From: Brenneria goodwinii
Lineage (GTDB): Bacteria; Pseudomonadota; Gammaproteobacteria; Enterobacterales; Enterobacteriaceae
Assembly: GCF_002291445.1 (NCBI RefSeq)
Contig: NZ_CP014137.1
Span: 2,170,001-2,234,000 of the forward strand
DNA length: 64,000 bases
Direction of reading: 5' to 3'
The notes under the pieces were generated by a model. The model was not told where the DNA came from and ran no database searches. It worked only from the letters and a program-made list of their open reading frames with translations. Position numbers and translations under genes: made by a program. Shown here in pieces: positions 44,677 through 53,218 of the stretch (positions within the stretch are counted from its first letter, which is position 1; every line of letters begins with the position of its first letter).

Positions 44677-44753
44677 GATTATATTCCTTATTGCAATTCA
44701 AGTCGGTTTAGGGTTCGGGCTGTAGCCCACGGCTTTCATCACCGTCCTAACCT

Positions 44754-44780
44754 GTATCGGCACCCTTGAAAGAAGCTTTA
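44754..44780 (-). promoter_or_regulatory. Sigma-28 promoter of fliC
   Basis: On the minus strand TAAAGCTT, 11 bp and GCCGATAC, two mismatches from the FliA consensus, 78 bp before the fliC ATG. Confidence 0.88.
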
Positions 44781-44894
44781 AAATTATTTTCAGAAAAAAT
44801 CCGTCAGACGATTGAATACAGTACCGTTATTTAAATCGCCATAATGATTGCATACACTGTATTTAGTACCTGTGTTTTCTTTTATAGGCAAAGC

Positions 44895-44921
44895 TAAACT
44901 TTCCTCTTGTATTGCCGATAC
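44895..44921 (+). promoter_or_regulatory. Sigma-28 promoter of fliDST
   Basis: TAAACTTT, an 11-bp spacer (44903-44913) and GCCGATAC, two mismatches from the FliA consensus, 37 bp before the fliD ATG. Together with the fliC promoter it makes a divergent class 3 pair. Confidence 0.85.
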
Positions 44922-44958
44922 CCTTTCCACGATATATGAAATAATTTAAGGAAGCATT

Positions 44959-46377
44959 ATGGCCAGCATTAGTTTCACCGGTTCTACCAGCGGCTTAAGC
45001 GACATATTGTCTCAATTGACAGCCAATGAGCAAACGCGTCTTACGCCAATCAAGACTCAGCAAACGCTGTATGAAAACCGTGATAAAGGTTTCGACACGC
45101 TGAAAACGGCGTTAACCAAGCTGGAATCCGCCAACGAAGCGCTGACAAAAGCAAATTCAATCAATAAAACCACCGTTAGCAGCACAAACACGGCGTTTAC
45201 CGCCACTACGACCAGCAGCGCCTCTTCCGGCACTTATAATATTGAGGTTAATAAGCTTGCTACCGCCCATTCATTGCTCTCATCCGAATTCACCAGCAGT
45301 ACGGAAAATATTGGAACAACCACGGGCGGAACCAGAACATTAACCATCAGCCAGCCAGGACGTGAAGAGCCGCTGGAAATCACGCTCACGGACAGCCAAA
45401 CCACATTGGAAGGCATCCGCGACGCGATTAACAAAGCGGATAGCGGAGTCGGCGCTAGTATTATTAAAGCGGATGATGACAGCTATTATCTGGCCATCAC
45501 GGCGAAAGACACCGGCACCGATGCCCAAATGACCGTCAGTGTAACCGGCGATGATACGCTGAACAGCAAGTTAAGCTACTCCGCGCAAACCAATAGCGGC
45601 GCCCTGACGCAACAAACCGCGGCCCAAAATGCCGAAGTCGTGATTAACAGCATCACCGTAACGCGCCAAAGCAATACCATCACCGATGCCGTTGATGGCG
45701 TGTCACTGACGCTAAAAGCACAAACCACTTCTGGCACGCCAGAGACGCTTGATGTTACCAGCGATACAGAGCCAATGCAGAAAGCCATTCAGGAATGGGT
45801 TGATGCCTACAACGCGCTGCAAACAACGATCGGCACCTTAACAAAATACACAGCCGTTGACTCTGGCGCCGATGCGCAAGACTCAAGTAATGGCGTGTTG
45901 CTTGGCAATAGCACTCTGCGTACTATTCAGAACAAGCTGAAAATGCAGATATCCACTGCCCAAAGCGGTATGGACATCAGTACTCTAAACGAGCTTGGAG
46001 TCAAGCAAAACGCCACAACCGGCTTACTGGAAGTTGATACTGAAAAACTGCAAACGGCATTAAAAGAAAAATCTGGCAACGTTACTGAGTTCTTTGTGGG
46101 CGACGGAAAAACCACCGGCTTTTCTACTCAGATTAATACTTATCTGGACAGCGTTCTGGATACGAAAGATGGCGCGATTCAGGCGGCAAAAGACGGCATC
46201 GCCTCTACGCTGAAAACATTACAAAAGCAGTATGATAATACGCAAGTCAGCATCGAGGCCACCATCGCCCGATATAAAGCACAGTTCACTCAGTTAGATA
46301 CGCTGGTTTCACAAATGAACAGCACCAGCGATTATCTGACAACGCAACTGGCCGCATTAAATAACACTAGTTCGTAA
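44959..46377 (+). CDS. fliD: Flagellar filament cap protein FliD (HAP2)
   Basis: Caps the growing filament and folds incoming flagellin; 472 residues. The N-terminal ISFTGSTSGLSDILSQL and coiled D0/D1 regions flank a variable Thr/Ser-rich beta domain (about 75-255). C-terminal motifs include VEWVDAYNAL-like QEWVDAYNALQTTIG, LNELGVKQNATTGLLEVD and the terminal coiled coil SIEATIARYKAQFTQLDTLV. AAGGAAG precedes the ATG. It is first in fliD-fliS-fliT and divergent from fliC. Confidence 0.94.
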   Translation: MASISFTGSTSGLSDILSQLTANEQTRLTPIKTQQTLYENRDKGFDTLKTALTKLESANEALTKANSINKTTVSSTNTAFTATTTSSASSGTYNIEVNKLATAHSLLSSEFTSSTENIGTTTGGTRTLTISQPGREEPLEITLTDSQTTLEGIRDAINKADSGVGASIIKADDDSYYLAITAKDTGTDAQMTVSVTGDDTLNSKLSYSAQTNSGALTQQTAAQNAEVVINSITVTRQSNTITDAVDGVSLTLKAQTTSGTPETLDVTSDTEPMQKAIQEWVDAYNALQTTIGTLTKYTAVDSGADAQDSSNGVLLGNSTLRTIQNKLKMQISTAQSGMDISTLNELGVKQNATTGLLEVDTEKLQTALKEKSGNVTEFFVGDGKTTGFSTQINTYLDSVLDTKDGAIQAAKDGIASTLKTLQKQYDNTQVSIEATIARYKAQFTQLDTLVSQMNSTSDYLTTQLAALNNTSS

Positions 46378-46391
46378 AAGGGGAAGCAACG

Positions 46392-46799
46392 ATGTATAGC
46401 AGAACTGGCAGCCAAGCTTACGCTCGGATAGGTGTAGAAAGTAGCGTGATGAGCGCCAGCCCACACCAGCTTATTGTCTTGCTGTTTGATGGCGCTCGCA
46501 GCGCCATGGTGCGAGCCAGAATTCTTCTGCAGCAAGGTGATATCCAAGGCAAAGGCATGGCTTTATCAAAAGCCATAAATATCATTACCAATGGATTAAA
46601 AGCTGGCCTGGATACAGAGAAAGGCGGTGAACTGGCGGAGAATCTGTCGGCGTTATATGACTATATGACGCAACGGTTGATGATGGCCAATCTACATAAC
46701 GACGTAAAAATCATTGAGGAAGTGGAAGGATTATTGGAAAACATTGCCGACGCCTGGCGTCAGATTGGTCCAAATTATCAACCAGCTCAGGAAGCATAA
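46392..46799 (+). CDS. fliS: Flagellin export chaperone FliS
   Basis: Cytosolic chaperone that keeps flagellin unfolded for export; 135 residues, four-helix bundle. Conserved text: MYSRTGSQAYARIGVESSVM and SPHQLIVLLFDGARSAMVRARI, followed by NIITNGLKAGLDTEKGGELA. It must serve at least the short FliC; whether it binds the second flagellin as well is open, since both share the terminal D0 helix. It lies 14 bp after fliD and one base before fliT. Confidence 0.94.
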   Translation: MYSRTGSQAYARIGVESSVMSASPHQLIVLLFDGARSAMVRARILLQQGDIQGKGMALSKAINIITNGLKAGLDTEKGGELAENLSALYDYMTQRLMMANLHNDVKIIEEVEGLLENIADAWRQIGPNYQPAQEA

Positions 46800-46800
46800 A

Positions 46801-47175
46801 ATGGACAATCTCCACCAGCTTCTTAAAGATTATAAACAGCTGCAATCCCTCAGTAGAAAGATCCTTGGCTTAGCCTCTGGCGGCCAATGGGACGAGTTGG
46901 TTGATCAAGAGATTATTTATATTCAATCCGTCGAAAAATTGAGTACAACACCTATTCCTACTAATTTAGACAGCGTTATGCAATTACATTTTCGGCGTAT
47001 TTTGCAGGAAATTCTTGAAAATGAAGCACAGATAAAACAGCTGTTGCAAAACAGAATGAATGAATTGAGTTCGCTTATGGGAACTTCTCTCAAGCAGCAT
47101 GCTGTGAATTCAGCATATGCCGAGTTTGCCGGGCAAAAACTATTACCTGGTGAGCTAGACAAAACCGTAAAGTAG
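46801..47175 (+). CDS. fliT: Flagellar export chaperone FliT
   Basis: Chaperone of the cap protein FliD and, in Salmonella, an FlhDC antagonist; 124 residues, mostly helical (LLKDYKQLQSLSRKILGLA start; a Gln/Asn/Leu-rich centre). The frame is open from 46714 inside fliS, but the ATG at 46801 directly follows the fliS stop (TAAAATG) and gives the usual length. It ends the fliDST unit; a short T-tailed hairpin-like sequence follows at about 47198-47222. Confidence 0.87.
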   Translation: MDNLHQLLKDYKQLQSLSRKILGLASGGQWDELVDQEIIYIQSVEKLSTTPIPTNLDSVMQLHFRRILQEILENEAQIKQLLQNRMNELSSLMGTSLKQHAVNSAYAEFAGQKLLPGELDKTVK

Positions 47176-47236
47176 GATGCTGCCCCGCCCCTGAAACCAG
47201 CAAACGAATACGCTGTTTTTTTATATCGATAAGCAG

Positions 47237-47256
47237 ATTCCCGCTTACGCGGGAAT
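47237..47256. repeat. REP-like palindrome in the fliT-fliE gap
   Basis: ATTCCCGC-TTAC-GCGGGAAT is a perfect 8-bp inverted repeat, followed by GACTTGAGGTGCGAGG and a second GCGGGAATAACA at 47287-47298. CATTCCCGC/GCGGGAAT elements are common dispersed intergenic palindromes in proteobacteria; a degenerate relative lies at about 23417-23440. It may also separate the converging fliT and fliE transcripts. Confidence 0.65.
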
Positions 47257-47324
47257 GACTTGAGGTGCGAGGATTTTAATTGGAGTGCGGGAATAACACG
47301 TCGGAAGTGGTAAACACAGAACGC

Positions 47325-47639
47325 CTACACCGACATATTCATCACTTCCTGATATGCCGAAACCAGTTTATTGCGCACCTGAATCCCCATTTGCATGGAT
47401 ATTGATGACTTTTGCAAGTCCACCATCACATCATTCAACGCGACACCGGGTTTACCCAGGGTAAAATCCTGGGCCTGCGCGCGGGACTGCTGCTGCACTT
47501 CGCTGATTTTATCGATTGCCGACCTGAGTTCGGTTGCGAAACCAGGTTCTACCGCGGGTCGGGAAACCGCCGTGTTTGCAGCCTGCAAAGCGTTAACCTG
47601 CAATTGCTGTAATACCCCTTCGATACCTTGAACAGACAT
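47325..47639 (-). CDS. fliE: Flagellar MS-ring/rod adapter FliE
   Basis: The first rod-type protein exported, joining the FliF ring to the proximal rod; 104 residues, no cleaved signal. The family's C-terminal part is clear: LNDVMVDLQKSSISMQMGIQVRNKLVSAYQEVMNM. A single-gene unit divergent from fliF as in E. coli. The 340-bp divergent gap should carry FlhDC-dependent promoters. Confidence 0.94.
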   Translation of the reverse strand: MSVQGIEGVLQQLQVNALQAANTAVSRPAVEPGFATELRSAIDKISEVQQQSRAQAQDFTLGKPGVALNDVMVDLQKSSISMQMGIQVRNKLVSAYQEVMNMSV

Positions 47640-47979
47640 ATCCCCTCGCTAATCACCAGAGTGCATTGTTTTCATTGCCGAAATTGATGATTGTTTAATT
47701 AAATAAATCTTTTATCGACAATCATTTCATATTGAAATGTCTCGATTTTTCCACCACCACTTCAGGTTGCCATACACACTACCACACCCTTTCTCTGCTA
47801 AATCGCCCAATTAGCGTTAAAAAGGTGGGCTTATCGACCCATCGATTTTTCTTTTACGGAAAATAATGACATGCCTGTAATTTTAGGCGAATTGTTTTAT
47901 TGATTGCGCACTCAGGGAGTTCTGTTTTGTTACGTAACAACGTTAAGTATACCGTTCAACAACCAAGCAGAGATCGAGT
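47640..47979. promoter_or_regulatory. Divergent fliE-fliF promoter region
   Basis: No gene is seen. Two symmetric sequences stand out: CATTTCA-TAT-TGAAATG (47723-47739), framed by ATCGA / TCGAT (47714-47718, 47742-47746), and the 14-bp palindrome TTGTTACGTAACAA (47927-47940), 39 bp before the fliF ATG. No near-consensus sigma-28 promoter is present, in keeping with class 2 control by FlhDC. The binding proteins are unknown. Confidence 0.5.
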
Positions 47980-49713
47980 ATGAACGCCTCGATGACCGGC
48001 ACTGCTTCCGGTAAAAACGGCTTTGGCGAAATACTCAACCGCTTACGGGCCAACCCGAAAATTCCTCTGTTGATTGCCGCAGCCGCCGCCATCGCAATTG
48101 TTGTTGCGCTGGCCCTGTGGGCCAAAGGTCCTGACTATCGGGTGTTATATAGTAATGTCAATGATCGTGATGGCGGAGCCATTGTCAGCGAATTGACCAA
48201 ACTGAATATTCCTTATCGCTTTGCCGACGGCGGCGGCGCGATAATGATCCCGGCACAAAATGTGCATGAAACACGTCTGCGTCTGGCGCAGCTGGGCTTG
48301 CCTAAGGGCGGCGCAGTCGGTTTTGAACTGCTCGACCAGGAAAAGTTCGGCATCAGCCAATTCAGCGAGCAGATCAATTATCAGCGAGCTCTGGAAGGCG
48401 AGCTTTCCAGAACCATTGAAACGCTGGGACCGGTACAAAACGCCCGCGTGCATTTGGCTATTCCCAAGCCATCGCTTTTTGTGCGCGAGCAAAAGTCCCC
48501 TTCCTCCTCGGTAACGCTAACGCTGCAACCCGGCCGGGCTCTGGATGAAGGACAGATCAACTCGATTGTCTATATGGTCTCCAGCAGCGTTGCCGGGCTT
48601 CCCCCTGATAACGTTACCGTCGTAGACCAGACCGGGCGTCTGCTGACACAGGCCGGCGGCAGCGGCCGCGATCTGAACGCGGCGCAGCTTAAATACAGCA
48701 ATGAAGTTGAAGCCATGTATCAGCGTCGTATAGAGGCCATCATCGCCCCTATCGTCGGCATGGGAAATGTGCATGCGCAGGTAACCGCGCAAATCGACTT
48801 TGCCGCCCGCGAGCAGACCGATGAGCAGTATCAGCCAAATCAAGCGCCTGACAAGAGCGCAATTCGCTCGCAGCAAACCAGCCAAAGCGAGCAGAGAGGC
48901 GGGCCTAACATCGGCGGCGTGCCTGGCGCGTTGTCTAACCAACCGGCTCCCGCGCCTACCGCGCCGATTCAGACGCAACCGAATAATAACGCCAACGCCA
49001 ATAATCAGGCTGGCAATCAACAACCCGGTCAACAGAATAACGCGGCGGGTACGCAGGCCAACGCCAATGCCAATACCGCTATTCAGACGTCCAACATCCG
49101 TAACGATGCCACGACAAACTACGAAGTAGACAAAACCATCCTGCACACCAAGCACAGTACCGGTGGCGTAAAACGGTTGTCAGCGGCAATCATCGTTAAC
49201 TATTTACCCACGGGCGAAGAGGGTAAACCGGCCGCACTGACAGAAGATCAAATAAAACAGATTGAAAGCGTTGCGCGAGAAGCCATGGGGTTCTCTGCTG
49301 AACGCGGCGATTCTTTGAACGTTGTCAATACGCCGTTTATGGATTCAGTTGAAGGCACCGGCGAACTTCCCTTCTGGCAACAACAGGCATTTTTCGATCT
49401 GCTGATCGAAGCGGGTCGCTGGTTGCTGGTGCTGATTGTCGCCTGGATATTATGGCGCAAACTGGTCCGTCCGCAGCTGCAGAAGAAAGCTCAGCAACAA
49501 GAAGCCGAGGCCTCCGTAGCGGCGGCAACCATGGCTAAAGGCGGAAATGACGATGTCATCGTCAACCTGAACGCCTCGGAAGCAGAGCAACAGAGAAAAT
49601 CGCAACAGCGTGTCAGCGCAGAGCTGCAAAGCCAGCGGATACGTGAACTGGCAGAGAACGATCCGCGCGTTGTCGCGTTGGTCATTCGTGAATGGATGAG
49701 TAGTGAACTATGA
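47980..49713 (+). CDS. fliF: Flagellar MS-ring protein FliF
   Basis: Builds the inner-membrane MS ring, the base of the motor and housing of the export gate; 577 residues. Membrane segments lie at about 27-47 and 468-487 (RWLLVLIVAWILWRKLVRP). The two ring-building motifs follow the first segment (YRVLYSNVNDRDGGAIVSEL; VGFELLDQEKFGISQFSEQ). The periplasmic beta-collar linker (about 325-370) is an Asn/Gln/Ala-rich low-complexity stretch. The C-terminus (NDPRVVALVIREWMSSEL) is the FliG-binding tail. It overlaps fliG by 4 bp. Confidence 0.95.
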   Translation: MNASMTGTASGKNGFGEILNRLRANPKIPLLIAAAAAIAIVVALALWAKGPDYRVLYSNVNDRDGGAIVSELTKLNIPYRFADGGGAIMIPAQNVHETRLRLAQLGLPKGGAVGFELLDQEKFGISQFSEQINYQRALEGELSRTIETLGPVQNARVHLAIPKPSLFVREQKSPSSSVTLTLQPGRALDEGQINSIVYMVSSSVAGLPPDNVTVVDQTGRLLTQAGGSGRDLNAAQLKYSNEVEAMYQRRIEAIIAPIVGMGNVHAQVTAQIDFAAREQTDEQYQPNQAPDKSAIRSQQTSQSEQRGGPNIGGVPGALSNQPAPAPTAPIQTQPNNNANANNQAGNQQPGQQNNAAGTQANANANTAIQTSNIRNDATTNYEVDKTILHTKHSTGGVKRLSAAIIVNYLPTGEEGKPAALTEDQIKQIESVAREAMGFSAERGDSLNVVNTPFMDSVEGTGELPFWQQQAFFDLLIEAGRWLLVLIVAWILWRKLVRPQLQKKAQQQEAEASVAAATMAKGGNDDVIVNLNASEAEQQRKSQQRVSAELQSQRIRELAENDPRVVALVIREWMSSEL

Positions 49714-50702
49714 GCCTGACAGGAACAGAAAAAAGCGCCATCTTATTGATGACCATCGGTGAAGACCGGGCCGCAGAGGTATTTACTCACCTTTCCACCA
49801 GAGAGGTGCAGCACCTCAGCGCGGCGATGGCGAGCATGCGTCAGGTTTCACAACAGCAGTTAATGGAAGTGCTCAAAGAATTTGAAACAGATTCAGAGCA
49901 GTTCGCAGCGCTGAGCATTAATGCAAGTGATTATCTGCGTTCCGTATTGGTCAAAGCGCTGGGGGAAGAACGCGCATCAAGCCTGTTAGAAGATATCCTG
50001 GAAAGCCGCGAAACCACCACCGGTATGGAAACGCTCAATTTCATGGAACCGCAGACCGCCGCCGATTTGATCCGCGACGAGCATCCGCAGATTATCGCCA
50101 CCATACTGGTACATCTGAAACGGGCGCAGGCTGCCGATATCCTTGCGCTATTTGACGAGCGCCTGCGTAATGACGTCATGTTGCGTATCGCCACCTTTGG
50201 CGGCATACAACCCGCAGCATTGGCCGAACTGACCGATGTTCTGAACGGCCTGCTGGACGGACAGAACCTCAAACGCAGCAAGATGGGAGGGGTTCGTACA
50301 GCAGCCGAGATTATCAACCTGATGAAGGCACAGCAGGAAGAAGCGGTTATCGATGCGGTTCGGGAATTCGACGGCGAACTGGCGCAGAAAATCATCGACG
50401 AAATGTTCCTGTTCGAGAATTTGGTGGACGTGGACGACCGCAGCATTCAACGTTTGTTGCAAGAAGTGGAATCCGAATCCCTGTTGCTGGCATTGAAAGG
50501 CGCCGACGAGTCTCTACGCGAGAAATTCCTGCGCAACATGTCGCAACGTGCGGCGGAAATCCTCCGCGACGATCTGGCCACCCGTGGTCCGGTTCGCATG
50601 TCTCAGGTGGAAAACGAACAGAAGGCCATTCTACTTATTGTTCGCCGTTTGGCGGACAGCGGAGAAATGATCATTGGCGGCGGCGAGGATGCTTATGTCT
50701 AA
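49710..50702 (+). CDS. fliG: Flagellar motor switch protein FliG
   Basis: Rotor protein that meets the stator and sets rotation direction; 330 residues. The N-domain (LTGTEKSAILLMTIGEDRAAEV) binds FliF, the middle domain has EHPQIIATILVHLKRAQAADIL (EHPQ motif), and the C-terminal torque helix contains KFLRNMSQRAAEILRDDL with the charged residues that interact with MotA. It overlaps fliF by 4 bp and fliH by 8 bp. Confidence 0.96.
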   Translation: MSLTGTEKSAILLMTIGEDRAAEVFTHLSTREVQHLSAAMASMRQVSQQQLMEVLKEFETDSEQFAALSINASDYLRSVLVKALGEERASSLLEDILESRETTTGMETLNFMEPQTAADLIRDEHPQIIATILVHLKRAQAADILALFDERLRNDVMLRIATFGGIQPAALAELTDVLNGLLDGQNLKRSKMGGVRTAAEIINLMKAQQEEAVIDAVREFDGELAQKIIDEMFLFENLVDVDDRSIQRLLQEVESESLLLALKGADESLREKFLRNMSQRAAEILRDDLATRGPVRMSQVENEQKAILLIVRRLADSGEMIIGGGEDAYV

Positions 50703-51393
50703 TGCCTCTATCGATCTTGACTGGCAACCCTGGCAGTTAAATGACTTGTCTGAACCCAGTAACCCGGTTGTCGAGGAACCGGAGATCATTGAGCCGGATA
50801 TCGTCACCGACGAGGATCCGCTGGGGGACGATGATCTTATTTCGTTGCGCCAGCAGGCTATACAACAAGGCCGGGAAGAGGGGTTTGCGCAAGGCCGCCA
50901 ACAGGGCTATGACGCCGGTTATCAAGAAGGTTTGACCGCCGGCCGACAGCAAGGGCTTCAGGATGCATCGCAACAGCAGCAGCCCATGGTTGAACAGATG
51001 CAACAGATGGTTACCGAATTCCAGCAAACGCTGGATGCGCTGGACAGCGTCATCCCTGCCCGCCTGATGCAACTTGCATTGACGGCCGCCAAACAAATTC
51101 TGGGACAGCCGCCGGTATGCGACGGCACCGCTTTACTCAGCCAAATCCAGCAGTTGATCCAACAGGAGCCGATGTTTTCCGGCAAGCCGCAATTACGTGT
51201 GCATCCTGCGGATCTTGAACGAGTCGAGCAGACATTGGGGCCGACGCTCAGTCTGCACGGCTGGAGACTGTTAGCGGATAATCAACTGCATCCCGGCGGC
51301 TGTAAAGTCAGCGCCGAGGAAGGCGATCTGGATGCGAGCATAGCAACTCGCTGGCATGAACTCTGCCGTTTGGCGGCGCCGGGAGAGTTATGA
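50695..51393 (+). CDS. fliH: Flagellar export ATPase regulator FliH
   Basis: Stator-like peripheral stalk that binds FliI and docks it to FliN; 232 residues. The N-terminal half is acidic, then a GxxxG-rich helix typical of FliH follows (REEGFAQGRQQGYDAGYQEG, about 60-85). The C-terminal domain ends RVEQTLGPTLSLHGWRLLAD...GGCKVSAEEGDLDAS. Earlier in-frame ATGs exist (50674, 50689); the one at 50695 fits the GGCGAGG ribosome site. It overlaps both neighbours. Confidence 0.92.
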   Translation: MSNASIDLDWQPWQLNDLSEPSNPVVEEPEIIEPDIVTDEDPLGDDDLISLRQQAIQQGREEGFAQGRQQGYDAGYQEGLTAGRQQGLQDASQQQQPMVEQMQQMVTEFQQTLDALDSVIPARLMQLALTAAKQILGQPPVCDGTALLSQIQQLIQQEPMFSGKPQLRVHPADLERVEQTLGPTLSLHGWRLLADNQLHPGGCKVSAEEGDLDASIATRWHELCRLAAPGEL

Positions 51394-52775
51394 TGACCTC
51401 ACGTCTCGGACGCTGGCTCTCTTCTCTGGATTCAATTGAGAAACGTATTGGAGGAACGCCATCCATACGCCGCTATGGCCGTCTGACACGGGCAACAGGG
51501 TTGGTTTTGGAAGCGACCGGTTTGCATATGCCGCTGGGAGCGACCTGTCTTATCGAACGTAAAAATGGCAATCAGGTAGAAGAAGTGGAAAGCGAAGTCG
51601 TTGGCTTTAATGGACAACGACTTTTTCTGATGCCTTTGGAAGAGGTGGAAGGCATCATCCCCGGCGCCCGCGTTTATGCCCGCGTTAATTTAGATAATAA
51701 CTCGCAAGGGAAGCAGCTTCCGTTGGGGCCGGAGTTATTGGGCCGCGTATTAGACGGCAGCGCCAAACCCCTGGATGGATTACCGGCGCCGGATACCGGC
51801 TATCGCGCGCCGTTAATTACCGCGCCATTCAACCCGTTGCAAAGAACGCCGATTGAAAACGTGCTGGATGTGGGCGTCCGCGCCATTAATGCCCTGCTGA
51901 CCGTGGGTCGTGGTCAACGTATGGGATTATTCGCCGGTTCCGGCGTCGGTAAAAGCGTATTGTTGGGCATGATGGCCCGCTATACCCAAGCGGATGTCAT
52001 TGTCGTCGGTCTGATCGGCGAGCGTGGACGTGAAGTCAAAGACTTTATTGAAAATATTCTGGGTGCCGAAGGCCGCGCCCGTTCCGTCGTCATTGCCGCT
52101 CCCGCCGACGTGTCGCCGTTATTGAGAATGCAGGGCGCCGCTTATGCGACACGCATTGCGGAAGATTTTAGAGACCGGGGTCAACATGTTCTGTTAATCA
52201 TGGATTCACTGACGCGTTATGCCATGGCGCAGCGTGAAATCGCGCTGGCGATTGGCGAGCCTCCGGCTACCAAGGGTTATCCGCCATCCGTTTTCGCCAA
52301 ATTGCCGGCGCTGGTTGAACGCGCAGGCAACGGTATTCACGGCGGCGGTTCGATCACCGCTTTTTATACCGTATTAACCGAAGGGGACGACCAGCAAGAT
52401 CCCATCGCGGATTCTGCGCGCGCCATTCTTGACGGGCATATCGTTCTGTCGCGTCAGTTGGCCGAATCCGGTCACTATCCGGCAATTGATATAGAAGCGT
52501 CGATCAGTCGTGCTATGACCGCATTGATTGATGAAAATCACTACGCCACTGTACGTCAGTTTAAACAACTGCTATCCAGCTATCAGCGTAACCGCGATTT
52601 GGTCAGCGTCGGTGCTTATGCCGCCGGCAGCGATCCACTGCTTGACAAAGCCATTCGTTTATACCCGCAGATGGAAGCCTTTTTGCAACAGGGTATGTTC
52701 GAGCGAAGCAGCTATGATGAGGCCTGTCAGGCGCTGAATACTATTTTCCCTCGTAACGAGCAGGAGAGCAGATGA
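51390..52775 (+). CDS. fliI: Flagellum-specific ATPase FliI
   Basis: Hexameric ATPase of flagellar type III export; 461 residues, F1-beta-like. Walker A AGSGVGKS is at 182-189, GLIGERGREVKDFIE follows, and Walker B lies in VLLIMDSLTRYAMAQREIAL. ERAGNGIHGGGSITAFYTVLTEGDDQQDPI is the conserved core and SYDEACQALN the C-terminal region. ATGATG at the start overlaps the fliH stop; the second ATG is possible too. It overlaps fliJ by 4 bp. Confidence 0.96.
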   Translation: MMTSRLGRWLSSLDSIEKRIGGTPSIRRYGRLTRATGLVLEATGLHMPLGATCLIERKNGNQVEEVESEVVGFNGQRLFLMPLEEVEGIIPGARVYARVNLDNNSQGKQLPLGPELLGRVLDGSAKPLDGLPAPDTGYRAPLITAPFNPLQRTPIENVLDVGVRAINALLTVGRGQRMGLFAGSGVGKSVLLGMMARYTQADVIVVGLIGERGREVKDFIENILGAEGRARSVVIAAPADVSPLLRMQGAAYATRIAEDFRDRGQHVLLIMDSLTRYAMAQREIALAIGEPPATKGYPPSVFAKLPALVERAGNGIHGGGSITAFYTVLTEGDDQQDPIADSARAILDGHIVLSRQLAESGHYPAIDIEASISRAMTALIDENHYATVRQFKQLLSSYQRNRDLVSVGAYAAGSDPLLDKAIRLYPQMEAFLQQGMFERSSYDEACQALNTIFPRNEQESR

Positions 52776-53218
52776 AAAACCAGTCTCCTTTAATTACGTT
52801 GCGTGATTTGGCGCAGAAAGAGGTAGAGAAAGCTGTCGGTCAGTTAGGCCAGGTGCGCCAGGCGCATCAGCAAGCCGAACAGCAGTTGAATATGCTATTG
52901 AACTATCAGGACGATTATCGCCAAAAATTAAACACCACAATGTCCGGCGGTATGGCGAACAATAGCTGGCAGAATTATCAGCAGTTTATTCAGACACTGG
53001 ATAAGGCGATTGAACAACACCGACAACAGCTTTTACAGTGGACATCACGTCTGGATCTGGCGATGAAAGCGTGGCGGGAAAAACAGCAACGGTTAAACGC
53101 GTTTGAAACATTACAGGATCGCGAAACAACCAGGCAAGTTGCCAGAGATAACCGTATAGAACAAAAACAGATGGACGAGTTCGCCCAACGGGCCTCACAG
53201 AGGAAAACAGAGCTATGA
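52772..53218 (+). CDS. fliJ: Flagellar export central stalk protein FliJ
   Basis: Gamma-subunit-like coiled-coil protein that sits in the FliI hexamer and links it to FlhA; 148 residues, almost all helical and rich in Gln/Arg/Lys. It begins with the typical PLITLRDLAQKEVEKAVGQL and has long heptad regions (QRLNAFETLQDRETTRQVAR). It overlaps fliI and fliK by 4 bp each. Confidence 0.9.
   Translation: MKNQSPLITLRDLAQKEVEKAVGQLGQVRQAHQQAEQQLNMLLNYQDDYRQKLNTTMSGGMANNSWQNYQQFIQTLDKAIEQHRQQLLQWTSRLDLAMKAWREKQQRLNAFETLQDRETTRQVARDNRIEQKQMDEFAQRASQRKTEL

Noticed and set aside
46714..46800. N-terminal extension of FliT
   Set aside because: The open frame runs back into fliS, but the ATG right after the fliS stop gives the family start and length.
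48517..49155. 212-codon open frame antisense to fliF
   Set aside because: Shadow of the Asn/Gln-rich repeats of FliF; the hydrophobic stretches arise from complement codons.
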